From Chitinophaga caseinilytica (GTDB lineage: Bacteria; Bacteroidota; Bacteroidia; Chitinophagales; Chitinophagaceae), in contig NZ_CP150096.1 in assembly GCF_038396765.1 (NCBI RefSeq), positions 663,501 to 727,500 on the forward strand: 64,000 nt of DNA. The letters run 5' to 3'. The notes beneath the pieces are model-generated. The model saw nothing but the letters and a program-made list of their open reading frames with translations. It was not told where the DNA came from and ran no database searches. Every line of letters starts with the position of its first letter. Position 1 is the stretch's first letter. Below are positions 1 to 8,078 of the stretch, piece by piece. A program made the position numbers and the translations under genes.

Positions 1-1442
1 TCCTGCAGTCGCACCGTTTCCCGGGTAGCGGATTCCAGCGATCCGTCGTATTGCGCTTGCGTAAGATCGCCTTTTTTGAATGCGGCCCTCAGCGCGCGGA
101 TATCCGCCGTTTGCGGGAAAGAACCGATCGTGGTGGTGGGGTACATCGGCAGCCCGAACCTTTGCTGCTGCAATGTTTGCCGATACACGAAGCCGGAAGC
201 CCTCTGCGCATCGCGCTCCGAAATGGCGGCCACGCGCGCTTTCACGGCGGGTTTGTGGATGCGTGTGGATGCGCCCCTCGCGGCGATGGCCGCTTCGTTG
301 GCCGCCAGCAAGGCCGCCTCGCCATGGAATATCCTGTCCAGTTCCGCCACTTCCTGCAGCTTCTGTTTGGCGAACGCCATCCAGGATTTCAGTTCTTCAT
401 CGAGCTGCGTTTCCAGCGCCAGGTCGGCCGGCGTGTGCAACAGGGAGCACGACGGAGCAATCATCACCCGGTCTTCCCCTAACTGGCCGACCGCTTTTTG
501 AATGAATGGCAACGAGCGGCGGTAATCGTTTTTCCAGATATTCCTTCCATCGATCACGCCCAGCGACAGCGACATTTTCGGCGGCAGCAGCGGCAGGAGC
601 TGTTCCAGCTGCGCGGGGTCGCGCACCAGGTCGATGTGCAGGCAGCACACGGGCAGCGAGGCGGCCAGTTCCGCATTGTCGCGGAGCCCTTCGAAATAGG
701 TCGTCACCATGGTGCGGAGGCCTTTGCAATGTTTCGCAATCTCCGTGTAGGCGTAATGGTAAGCATCCGCCGCGCCTTCGGGGAGATCGGTGGCGAGGAA
801 GGGCTCGTCCAGCTGCACCCAGGCGGCACCGCGGTCGCGCAGGCGTTGCAGGGCTTCGATATAAACGGGGAGCAGCCGGGGCAGCAGGCTGAGGCGGTGG
901 AACCCGGGTTCTTTTTCCTTGCCGAGCAGCAGGTAAGAAACGGGGCCGATCAGCACGGGTTTCGGTGTGGCGGCGAGCTGGTGCTTCGCTGCGTCGAAGG
1001 CGTTGAACACTTTGTTGGAGAAGAGGCGGAAAGACTGGTCTTTCCGGAATTCCGGCACGATGTAATGATAGTTCGTGTCGAACCACTTGGTCATTTCCAT
1101 GGCGGTGAGATCGAGGCCATGTTCCTGGCATCCGCGTGCCATGGCGAATGCGAGATCGGTTTCGGTGTTCTGCGGCACGTCTGTGACCACGGGCGCGTAC
1201 CGGTCGGGGATGGCGCCGACGAGCAGCGACATGTCGAGCACATGATCATAGTAACTGAAATCGTTGCAGGGGATGAGGTCCATCCCTGCGGCTTGTTGCA
1301 GCCGCCATTGTTCTTCCTGGAGGCGTTGAGCGGCGACGGTCAGTTCCTGGCGGCCGATGCGGCCTTGCCAGTACGCTTCGCAAGCTTTTTTGAGCTGGCG
1401 TTGGGCTCCCATGCGCGGGTAGCCGAGGGTGTGTTTCAGCAT
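1..1442 (-). CDS. metE: Cobalamin-independent methionine synthase MetE (3' end outside window)
   Basis: Transfers the methyl group of 5-methyltetrahydropteroyl-tri-glutamate to homocysteine, the last step of methionine synthesis without B12. Reading down from the ATG at 1440-1442, about 480 codons are open to the window edge. The protein begins MLKHTLGYPRMGAQRQLKKA, typical of the MetE N-terminal domain, and near the edge contains YPTTTIGSFPQTADIRAL, the start of the catalytic C-terminal barrel. The family is about 760 residues, so roughly the last third with the zinc ligands lies outside. A cobalamin riboswitch precedes it, as expected for the B12-independent isozyme in an organism that also has a B12-dependent route. 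Confidence 0.95.
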   Translation of the reverse strand, partial: MLKHTLGYPRMGAQRQLKKACEAYWQGRIGRQELTVAAQRLQEEQWRLQQAAGMDLIPCNDFSYYDHVLDMSLLVGAIPDRYAPVVTDVPQNTETDLAFAMARGCQEHGLDLTAMEMTKWFDTNYHYIVPEFRKDQSFRLFSNKVFNAFDAAKHQLAATPKPVLIGPVSYLLLGKEKEPGFHRLSLLPRLLPVYIEALQRLRDRGAAWVQLDEPFLATDLPEGAADAYHYAYTEIAKHCKGLRTMVTTYFEGLRDNAELAASLPVCCLHIDLVRDPAQLEQLLPLLPPKMSLSLGVIDGRNIWKNDYRRSLPFIQKAVGQLGEDRVMIAPSCSLLHTPADLALETQLDEELKSWMAFAKQKLQEVAELDRIFHGEAALLAANEAAIAARGASTRIHKPAVKARVAAISERDAQRASGFVYRQTLQQQRFGLPMYPTTTIGSFPQTADIRALRAAFKKGDLTQAQYDGSLESATRETVRLQ

Positions 1443-1589
1443 AGCAAAAACGTTTTTAAGACATTAATGTGGATTAATGCTCCTTACGGTTTTCGTACGC
1501 TTTCAGGAAATGTGAGTAGGCATGGAACGGCGGGGCATATGTTGCCCATGACGGTCCCGACCATTGCTTCAAATCGCGAAAGCAAGATC

Positions 1590-1772
1590 TTTCATAGCGG
1601 GCAAGTATCCTGGCTTGTAACATTACCGCCGTTCTTCTCATCCTGTTCAGGTCAGGACAATGAACGCCTTGGGCGGTAACTCTGGCAGTTACTTACAGTT
1701 GCGCGACAGCCCGTGATTTGCACACGGTTCCTTTTTAAATCCGGCTTTCGCCGGCTACCACGCTATGGAAAA
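1590..1772 (-). ncRNA. Cobalamin (AdoCbl) riboswitch upstream of metE
   Basis: On the minus strand the segment carries the conserved B12-riboswitch core: GGAACCGTGTGCAAATCACG followed by GGCTGTCGCGCAACTGTAA (about 1693-1732). The 3' element AAGCCAGGATACTTGCCCGC lies at about 1598-1617, matching the usual GCCAGGAGACCTGCC element. It sits about 150 nt before metE, in the same direction. Inference: B12 binding turns metE off when the B12-dependent enzyme MetH can work. I could not identify the expression platform with certainty. Confidence 0.9.
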
Positions 1773-1798
1773 TATGAATTGGGTAAAGAACTCGGGAC

Positions 1799-1806
1799 CA
1801 AAGATA
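1799..1806 (-). promoter_or_regulatory. metE: Bacteroidota -7 promoter box for the metE leader
   Basis: TATCTTTG on the minus strand matches TAnnTTTG exactly. Transcription would start about 1793, just before the riboswitch. No well-spaced -33 TTG is visible. Confidence 0.45.
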
Positions 1807-1841
1807 GGAATGTCCGCATTCAAAACCTATCAAGCGGGCTT

Positions 1842-1857
1842 GTTAATGCGCATTAAC
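1842..1857. promoter_or_regulatory. 16-bp perfect palindrome between metE and the receiver gene
   Basis: GTTAATGCGCATTAAC is a perfect palindrome about 50 bp upstream of the presumed metE start site. It looks like a dimeric repressor or activator operator; the bound protein is unknown. Confidence 0.4.
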
Positions 1858-2080
1858 CAATAAAAACTTTGGCACAGTATGTGCAAATATGGGTCTGACC
1901 GGCTTATACCTAGTAGATTGAATATTACCGGAAAGCCATATAAAAGATTCAGACGTATACCTGTATACTCGCCTCTATTTTTATTGAAACTTCCACTTTA
2001 GCAGCATGTACCAAACGTACCGTATTATTTGCGGCAGGCTTTCGTATGCCTGCGCTGCAGTGGGTAACAGCGACTCGTAT

Positions 2081-2446
2081 ATGAAAAGGATATTGGTAAT
2101 TGAAGACGATTTGTTAATGATCCATGTAGTAGAGCTGATCATTAAGAAGGAAGGACACCATGCAGATCTGGCATACAACGGAAAAGAAGCGGCTATGTTA
2201 TTGGGCTCGTATGATTACGACCTGGTGATCGCCGATCTGAAGCTGCCTTTCCCCCATTTAGATGAACTTTCAGCGCAATTGCGCGCCCAGCGCGGGCGGC
2301 GTAGTTTGCCTGTTATCATGATACTGCCCGCCTATTTCGTTATGGACAGTATTTCTTCCTGGTTCGGCATGGAAGCGGAAGAAATCATTATAAGGCCTTT
2401 CAGTCCACTCGAGTTGACCACAAAAATCCAGGCGCTGTTGAACTGA
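2081..2446 (+). CDS. Receiver-only response regulator with degenerate switch residues
   Basis: A 121-residue single CheY-like receiver domain with no output domain. The acidic pocket (E8, D9, D10) and phosphoacceptor D52 (VIADLKLP) are present. The conserved switch Thr/Ser after beta-4 is replaced (sequence PVIMILPAY around residue 82) and the conserved Lys of the KP motif is Arg (R105, IIIRPFSP). The start MKRILVIEDD at 2081 is chosen over an upstream ATG at 2006 because the receiver fold begins there. No histidine kinase is adjacent, so the partner is unknown. The lost Thr and Lys suggest altered or phosphorylation-independent signalling. Confidence 0.8.
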   Translation: MKRILVIEDDLLMIHVVELIIKKEGHHADLAYNGKEAAMLLGSYDYDLVIADLKLPFPHLDELSAQLRAQRGRRSLPVIMILPAYFVMDSISSWFGMEAEEIIIRPFSPLELTTKIQALLN

Positions 2447-2618
2447 CGCGCCTCTTCTTTCTTTCCTCACCCGGCCCTCCGGTCACGGCTCCCCCAGCAA
2501 GTGACCGGCGCCGGTCAGGAAATCCCCACTCCATCTTCATACACCCATTCATTTGTATCATCCACCCCGTACCAACCGGCATCAGGTATTTATACCCGGA
2601 AAGGCGGATATTTGCCCC

Positions 2619-2837
2619 ATGGATATTTTTACCATTTCGGTGGACGAGCGCCGCTTCGAAGTGAAGCCTTTCGTGAAAGGCTACGGCATGGCGTTTCATG
2701 TGGATACGGGCGACGGGCTGGTGATCTTCGAGCTGGACGAGGAAGACAGCCTCCGCGCCATCTCCCAGGGCCCTACTCCGCCAGATTCCGCGCTGGTAGG
2801 CCGCATCGCCGATGCGATCGTGGCGCACTTCGGATGA
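2619..2837 (+). CDS. Small unknown protein upstream of umuC
   Basis: A 72-residue acidic protein starting MDIFTISVDERRFEVKPF. I chose the ATG at 2619; an in-frame ATG at 2553 adds 22 residues of low-complexity N-terminus. There is no signal peptide, membrane segment or motif I recognise. It ends 44 bp before umuC in the same direction. The interval holds a promoter-like box and operator-like repeats, so it need not be co-transcribed with umuC. Confidence 0.5.
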   Translation: MDIFTISVDERRFEVKPFVKGYGMAFHVDTGDGLVIFELDEEDSLRAISQGPTPPDSALVGRIADAIVAHFG

Positions 2838-2850
2838 TTTGCCAATATTT

Positions 2851-2878
2851 TTAGCTACATTTGCTAATGAACTTAGCA
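2851..2878 (+). promoter_or_regulatory. umuC promoter box with three alternating half-sites
   Basis: TACATTTG at 2856-2863 matches the -7 box TAnnTTTG. Around it lie TTAGC (2851-2855), GCTAA (2863-2867) and TTAGC (2873-2877); the downstream pair forms the perfect inverted repeat TGCTAA-TGAAC-TTAGCA. A repressor bound here would cover the promoter. A damage-response operator is inferred from the target gene only. Confidence 0.5.
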
Positions 2879-2880
2879 TT

Positions 2881-4143
2881 ATGATCGCCCTGGTTGACTG
2901 CAATAATTTTTACGTAAGCTGCGAAAGGCTCTTCCACCCCGCCGTCCTTCACCGGCCCGTGGTGGTGCTCAGCAATAACGACGGCTGCGTGATCTCCCGT
3001 TCCGAAGAAGCCAAAGCCCTCGGCATCCGCATGGGCGCGCCGGCCTTCTTCATGGAAGAAATGCTGGAGCGGCACCAGGTCGCGGTCTTCTCCTCGAATT
3101 ACACCTTGTACGGCAGCCTGTCGCAGCGCGTGATGCAGGTACTCGCCGGCTTCGTGCCGGAAATGGAGGTCTACAGTATCGACGAAGCCTTCCTCGATGT
3201 CGCGGGCCATGCTTCCCCCGCTACACTGGCGGCGGCCATCCGCGCGGGCGTGCTGCACAACGTCGGGATACCCGTTTCCGTTGGCGTGGCGCCCACCAAA
3301 ACCCTCGCCAAGATGGCCAACCGCGCCGTCAAAAAATCCAAACTGCCCGAAGGCTTCCTCGTCCTCGACTCGCCCGAAAAAACCACGGCCGTCCTCGCCG
3401 CCACGCAAGTGGAAGACATCTGGGGCATCGGTGCGCAATACGCCGCCATGCTCCACCAGAAAGGGTTCCACACGGCGCTCGACCTATCCCGCGTGCCCGA
3501 TGATTTTGCACGGCGGGAACTGACCGTTCAGGGCCTGCGTCTGGTGCATGAGTTGCGCGGCATTCCGAGCATCGGGATGGAAGAATCGGCGCCGGCGAAA
3601 AAAGCGGTGTGCGTGGCGCGCTCGTTCGGGCAGTTGCTCACCGAAAAGGACGATATCCGCGAAGCCCTCGCCAATTACGCCGCCGTGGCCGCGCAGAAGC
3701 TGCGGGCACAGGGCTCGCGGGCCAGCATCATCCAGGTGTTCGTACAAACGAATAATTTCCGCGGGCAGGACGCGCAATATCACCGCTCCGTGAACCTCCG
3801 GCTGCCCGTACCCGCCAGCAGCACGCGGGAGCTCATCCGCCAGGCGCTCCTGGCGCTCGACCGCATCTTCAAGCCGGGGTATAATTACAAGAAAACCGGT
3901 ATTGTAGCGATGGACCTGGTGCCGGATTCGCAGGTGCAGGAAAACCTCTTCGAATCTACCGATCACGAAAAGGAACGCAAGCTCATGCAGGCGCTCGACG
4001 GCATCACGCGGCACTTTGCCGGCAAACCCGTGCTGCGCTTCGCGGTGCAGGGCGGCAACAAGAAATGGGCGCTACGGCAGGAGCGGCTTTCGCCATGCTA
4101 CACCACGCGCCTGGAGGAAATCATCAAAGCGAAAGCGGAATGA
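2881..4143 (+). CDS. umuC: Y-family DNA polymerase, UmuC type
   Basis: Translesion DNA polymerase subunit. The 420-residue protein starts MIALVDCNNFYVSCERLF with catalytic D6, and has the second metal-binding motif YSIDEAF (D101, E102). Little-finger and C-terminal UmuC segments follow, with the full family length. The ATG at 2881 is preferred to one at 2812 because the family starts at the IALVDCNNF strand and the -7 promoter box lies between the two. There is no UmuD-like autoprotease next to it, unlike many umuDC operons. An SRAP gene follows 550 bp downstream, supporting a DNA-damage context. Confidence 0.92.
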   Translation: MIALVDCNNFYVSCERLFHPAVLHRPVVVLSNNDGCVISRSEEAKALGIRMGAPAFFMEEMLERHQVAVFSSNYTLYGSLSQRVMQVLAGFVPEMEVYSIDEAFLDVAGHASPATLAAAIRAGVLHNVGIPVSVGVAPTKTLAKMANRAVKKSKLPEGFLVLDSPEKTTAVLAATQVEDIWGIGAQYAAMLHQKGFHTALDLSRVPDDFARRELTVQGLRLVHELRGIPSIGMEESAPAKKAVCVARSFGQLLTEKDDIREALANYAAVAAQKLRAQGSRASIIQVFVQTNNFRGQDAQYHRSVNLRLPVPASSTRELIRQALLALDRIFKPGYNYKKTGIVAMDLVPDSQVQENLFESTDHEKERKLMQALDGITRHFAGKPVLRFAVQGGNKKWALRQERLSPCYTTRLEEIIKAKAE

Positions 4144-4206
4144 ATGACGACATACTTAACAGATACGCCCAATGATGAAAGCAATGACCCAACATAGCGC
4201 TACCTG

Positions 4207-4692
4207 ATGCACAACCCGCTCGCCATATTACGGCCCGCGGTGCTGGAAGGGCTCCTGGCAGCGGGGCACCGCTGGTTCGTTAGGCAGCAATACCCCCGCG
4301 GCATGCACCCTTCGCTGAAGGCAGCGTTCCTCATTTCGGCGTACCGGAATATCGGGGAAGCACGGGCGCACCTGGAAGCCATCGCCGCCGATCCGCAGCG
4401 GCGCGTGTATGACGGGAACGACGCGGCCGACCGCGAACGCCTCTTCACCGCCGCCGCACAACCCGACGGATACGCCATCTACGTGAGCCTGCTCGCCAAA
4501 CGTAAATGGAGCCCCGATCCCGCAACGGGAGCGGCTATCAAACAGTACGTCCGCGCACATACCAACTGGAAGCCCGACCGGAAGGAAGACCTCCACGTGT
4601 CGCTATTCATCCAGTTTGGCGAACTTTTCCTTAATTTGAAAACGAAACAGGAAGAAATCAAAATACCCTTTTCCGACATCGAAAAAACCTGA
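4207..4692 (+). CDS. Unknown conserved-looking protein between umuC and SRAP
   Basis: A 161-residue soluble protein with no signal peptide and no motif I can name. It is rich in Arg, Ala and aromatics, and its C-terminal stretch has LFIQFGELFLNL. An in-frame stop at 4195 fixes the start at or near 4207. The stop is 4 nt before the ATG of the SRAP gene, so the two are very probably co-transcribed and it may share in damage processing. Function unknown. Confidence 0.6.
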   Translation: MHNPLAILRPAVLEGLLAAGHRWFVRQQYPRGMHPSLKAAFLISAYRNIGEARAHLEAIAADPQRRVYDGNDAADRERLFTAAAQPDGYAIYVSLLAKRKWSPDPATGAAIKQYVRAHTNWKPDRKEDLHVSLFIQFGELFLNLKTKQEEIKIPFSDIEKT

Positions 4693-4696
4693 TCCC

Positions 4697-5446
4697 ATGT
4701 GTTACGACCTTTCCTTCTCCGCCAGCATCGCCTCCGTGTTCGACTATCTGCCCGAGCTCAAAGACATGGGGCAGCTGGACCTTCACTTCGAGCCCACTTT
4801 CCACAAAGTGGCGCAAGCGTACCCCAAATGGCCGGTGGTAGTGCAGGATAACGGGGAATTCAAGCTCAAAAGGTTCGAATGGGGCGTGATCCCCAACTAC
4901 ATGAAAACACCGGAAGAAGTGAAAAAAGGAAGGAAATGGATGGTAAACGCCCGTTCCGAAAAAGTGCTCGACACCAAAGCCTACTGGAACCGCATCCGCA
5001 AAAACCGATGCCTCGTTCCCGCCACCGGATTCTTCGAACACCGCGAAGTGCCCGGATGGAAAAATAAAGTCCCCTATTACATCCACGTCAAAGACCGCGA
5101 TATCTTCTTCATCGCCGGGCTCTACGCCTGGTCGCACCTCCCCGATCCGGAAACCGGCGAAATCCCCGGCACGTTCACCCTCATCACCCGCGAAGCCAAC
5201 GATGTCATGAAACGCATCCACAACGGCGGCGACAACGCCGGCCGGATGCCGCTCATCCTCCCCCGAGAACTGGAAAAGGAATGGCTGCGCCCCGATCTGA
5301 CAGACGAAGGCATCAAATCCATCCTCGCTTACGCCATCCCGTCAGACGAGCTGGCGTACTGGACCGTCAACTCCGTCCGCAAAGCGAAGCCTGACGACGA
5401 ATCCGTCATCGCCGAAACTACCTGGGCCGATCTGCCCGCTTTGTAA
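4697..5446 (+). CDS. SOS response-associated peptidase (SRAP/HMCES/YedK family)
   Basis: SRAP proteins form a thiazolidine DNA-protein crosslink with abasic sites in single-stranded DNA. The 249-residue protein begins MCYDLSF, so Cys2 becomes the reactive N-terminal residue once Met is removed. N84 and E88 (NARSEK), E114 (TGFFEH) and H175 before GRMPLIL correspond to the known active-site set. A few extra residues separate the His from RMPLIL compared with YedK. It follows the 161-residue gene by 4 nt and lies near umuC, as SRAP genes often do. Confidence 0.92.
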   Translation: MCYDLSFSASIASVFDYLPELKDMGQLDLHFEPTFHKVAQAYPKWPVVVQDNGEFKLKRFEWGVIPNYMKTPEEVKKGRKWMVNARSEKVLDTKAYWNRIRKNRCLVPATGFFEHREVPGWKNKVPYYIHVKDRDIFFIAGLYAWSHLPDPETGEIPGTFTLITREANDVMKRIHNGGDNAGRMPLILPRELEKEWLRPDLTDEGIKSILAYAIPSDELAYWTVNSVRKAKPDDESVIAETTWADLPAL

Positions 5447-5460
5447 TTTTCATTGGGAAA

Positions 5461-7530
5461 CTAGCTCGCCCGGATAACGCGCAACGGGAAGGGCGTCTGC
5501 TGCCGCGCCTCGCGGATGTATTGATCGATGACGTTATACAGCCGGTCGAATTCGATGGGCTTGATGAGATATTCGTTCACACCCGCGGCTTTGGCTTCGT
5601 TCTGCTGTTCGCGGAACGCATCGGCCGAAATGGCGATGACGGGAATATGTTTCAGGTCGGGATCTTTCCGGATCTGGACGATCACTTCGCGGCCGCTCAT
5701 GCGCGGCATGTGCATGTCGAGGATAATGATGTCCGGATGCACAGCGCGGGCGAGGCGTAGCCCGTCTTCCCCATTTCCCGCGATATGAAGATTGATACCC
5801 ACGTGTGAGAAAAAGCGTTCCATGATGAGCTGGTTGATCTCACTGTCTTCCATGAGCAGCACGCGCGTTTCCGAGGGGAACGACTGGTATTCCGCCTGTG
5901 TTTCCAGCGGGCTGGGGGCTACTTCCATGCCGGCCATGGCGGCTTCTTCCACGAGCGGGAGGGTGACGGTGAACGCGGTGCCCATGCCGGGCGTGCTGCG
6001 AACGGAGATGGTGCCACCCATCATTTCGACGATGCGCCGGGTGATGGTGAGACCGAGGCCCGTGCCGCCGTAAGTTTCATGGATGGTAGCATCGGCCTGT
6101 TCGAATGGCTGGAAGATGACGCGCTGCTTGTCTTCCGGGATACCGATCCCTTCGTCGGACACGCGGATGCACCAGTGTGCGGGTTCCCGGCGGAAAACGT
6201 GGAGCGTTATCTTTTTATTTTCGGGAGAGAATTTGATGGCGTTGCCGAGGAGGTTATTGGCGATTTGGGTGAGATGGAGGCGATCGCCGCAAACGATGCC
6301 GGGCAGGCGATTGTCGATCTGCAACTGGATGGCCACGCCTTTGACCTGCGCCGCGTTCTGGTAGATGGTCGAAATGCCGCGGAGCCATTCGCGGAGGTCG
6401 AAGGGCTCGGGCTGCACCTGGTCGATCTTTCCGGCTTCGATGCGGGCGAGCTCGAGTACGTTGTTGACGATTTCGAGGAGGCTATGGCCGCTGGTGCTGA
6501 TGCTTTCGATATAGGCCAGCACGCTCTGCGGGATGCGGTTGCGGTTGTCGGTTTCGTTGAGGAGGAGGTACGTCATCCCGATGACCGCGTTGAGCGGGTT
6601 GCGGATTTCGTGGCTGATTTCCCGGAGGAAGGCGGATTTGGCGATATTGGCTTTCTCCGCGGCGTCGCGGGCTTTGGTGAGCTCTTCCCGCGCTTCTTCC
6701 AACTGTTTCAATTGCGCGGTGAGCATTTTATCCTGTTCGCGGAGCTGACGGTTGCTGCGCTTGAGGTGCTGGATGGCGTCGTCCATGGCGATGTTGCTGG
6801 CCAGGAGATCTTTGGTACGGTCGCTCACCTCCTGTTCGAGATGTTCGTTGTAAGCCGATAGTTTCACGTTCGCCGCTTTCAGTTCGGCTTCCTTGTCGTT
6901 CACCAGTTTATTCTTCTCGAGGAGGGTTTCGTTGCGTTTGTGCAGGCGTTTCACGAGGCCGGAGATATTGATCTGGTAGAAACTGATCACCATATAATTG
7001 AGGGCCAGCACTACCGACATGATCATCCACCGGAAGATATAGAGCTCGTCCCGCGTCATGGCCATGGGCGTTACCACCTGGAAGTAATAATTGGTTTCGA
7101 GGAGGATGAGGCAGGTGAGGATGAGGCAGAGGCAGTACCAGCGCAATTCTTTTTCGTGCGGGGTGCAAATGAGCAGGGGCACCCCGATGAGGAAAAGCCC
7201 CAGGAAATGTACCTGCGTACTTTCGCCGAAAGTGGCGCCATAATAGAGCATCACGAGGCAAAACACGAGCATGAGGGTGAACTTGGCCGTGGCGTACCGG
7301 CCGATGCGGTTGAATGCGAGCACCGACAAAAAACCGCCTACGAAGCCGAGCGCGGTGTAGAGAATGGACCAGTCGCCCGAGATCCATGCGAGGCTCACGC
7401 CACAGAAGGTGCAAAGCAGGGCGGTGATAAAACTGAATGAGTTTACCACCATCAAACGCTTTACATCACCCTCCCGGTGGTCGGGTTGAAGGCCAACACG
7501 TTTAATTTTATTGAACCACTCCGTTAACAT
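5461..7530 (-). CDS. Membrane-bound hybrid sensor histidine kinase/response regulator
   Basis: The 689-residue protein has about six N-terminal membrane segments (roughly residues 28-190), then a long coiled coil (195-295). HisKA follows with phospho-His H307 (SHEIRNPLN), then an HATPase domain with N-box around N430 and G-boxes DEGIGIP and GGTGLGL. A C-terminal receiver (556-680) has D605 and K657. No DNA-binding output domain is present, so signal must pass to another protein; the receiver-only gene 3 kb away is a possible but unproven partner. Its stop is 15 bp from the stop of the convergent SRAP gene. Confidence 0.92.
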   Translation of the reverse strand: MLTEWFNKIKRVGLQPDHREGDVKRLMVVNSFSFITALLCTFCGVSLAWISGDWSILYTALGFVGGFLSVLAFNRIGRYATAKFTLMLVFCLVMLYYGATFGESTQVHFLGLFLIGVPLLICTPHEKELRWYCLCLILTCLILLETNYYFQVVTPMAMTRDELYIFRWMIMSVVLALNYMVISFYQINISGLVKRLHKRNETLLEKNKLVNDKEAELKAANVKLSAYNEHLEQEVSDRTKDLLASNIAMDDAIQHLKRSNRQLREQDKMLTAQLKQLEEAREELTKARDAAEKANIAKSAFLREISHEIRNPLNAVIGMTYLLLNETDNRNRIPQSVLAYIESISTSGHSLLEIVNNVLELARIEAGKIDQVQPEPFDLREWLRGISTIYQNAAQVKGVAIQLQIDNRLPGIVCGDRLHLTQIANNLLGNAIKFSPENKKITLHVFRREPAHWCIRVSDEGIGIPEDKQRVIFQPFEQADATIHETYGGTGLGLTITRRIVEMMGGTISVRSTPGMGTAFTVTLPLVEEAAMAGMEVAPSPLETQAEYQSFPSETRVLLMEDSEINQLIMERFFSHVGINLHIAGNGEDGLRLARAVHPDIIILDMHMPRMSGREVIVQIRKDPDLKHIPVIAISADAFREQQNEAKAAGVNEYLIKPIEFDRLYNVIDQYIREARQQTPFPLRVIRAS

Positions 7531-7989
7531 TCAAAAAACTCTCTTCTATAATTTACGGAATTTTCCCGACAGGCCGGGGTTAAATCTTTTGCGGTACAGC
7601 CCTTATCTGCGCCCGGTCAACAGCAACAAGCGATTAACAAATCGCGGTCCGGCAAAAAATTAGCCCGATGAACATCGGGCCAGGGCTGATAACTCTCCAA
7701 AATTTATATTGAACTTACTGGTATCGGCGGTCATGGATGCAACGGGAAATTAAGGACACACATCGGTAGGTTTTGTTAAAATATCGTTAACGATGAGGGC
7801 TTAAAAATAACAAGTCCGGGGAGATCCCCAGACCTGCTAAATACGCTCCAATTTAACTACATGGAAGAATGTCCCTTTCGGAACACCCCGTCCATGGTTC
7901 ACCAAAATTAGCGTCGGGCAATGCCAACAGGTGTTAAATGATTGTTATTGACATCGTAAGGAAGACTAACGTGTTTGCATTTTATTAAA
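7531..7989. other. Gene-free spacer between hybrid kinase and cydA
   Basis: About 460 bp between divergent genes, AT-richer than its flanks. I see no plausible ORF or RNA. The two FNR-like sites and the cydA promoter begin at 7990. Confidence 0.5.
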
Positions 7990-8003
7990 TTGATAAAGAT
8001 CAG
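7990..8003 (+). promoter_or_regulatory. FNR/CRP-family site 1 upstream of cydA
   Basis: TTGATAAAGATCAG fits TTGA-N6-TCAA with one mismatch. Its centre (7996.5) is about 64 bp before the predicted start site. Confidence 0.6.
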
Positions 8004-8012
8004 GGACCGTGC

Positions 8013-8026
8013 CTGACCCGCATCAG
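8013..8026 (+). promoter_or_regulatory. FNR/CRP-family site 2 upstream of cydA
   Basis: CTGACCCGCATCAG keeps the TGA-N6-TCA core of the family. Its centre is 23 bp (two helical turns) from site 1 and near -41 of the predicted start, the usual class II activator position. Confidence 0.5.
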
Positions 8027-8048
8027 GACAGCCCCCGTTCCGCCATCC

Positions 8049-8056
8049 TAATTTTG
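8049..8056 (+). promoter_or_regulatory. cydA -7 promoter box
   Basis: TAATTTTG matches TAnnTTTG exactly and lies 23 bp before the cydA ATG. No -33 TTG is visible, consistent with activator dependence. Confidence 0.55.
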
Positions 8057-8078
8057 TGCAATTAAAACAACCCTTGGC

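Noticed and set aside
397..1679. Open frames of 244 (minus) and 393 (plus) residues at the left edge
   Set aside because: Both overlap the partial metE frame, which alone gives a recognisable protein.
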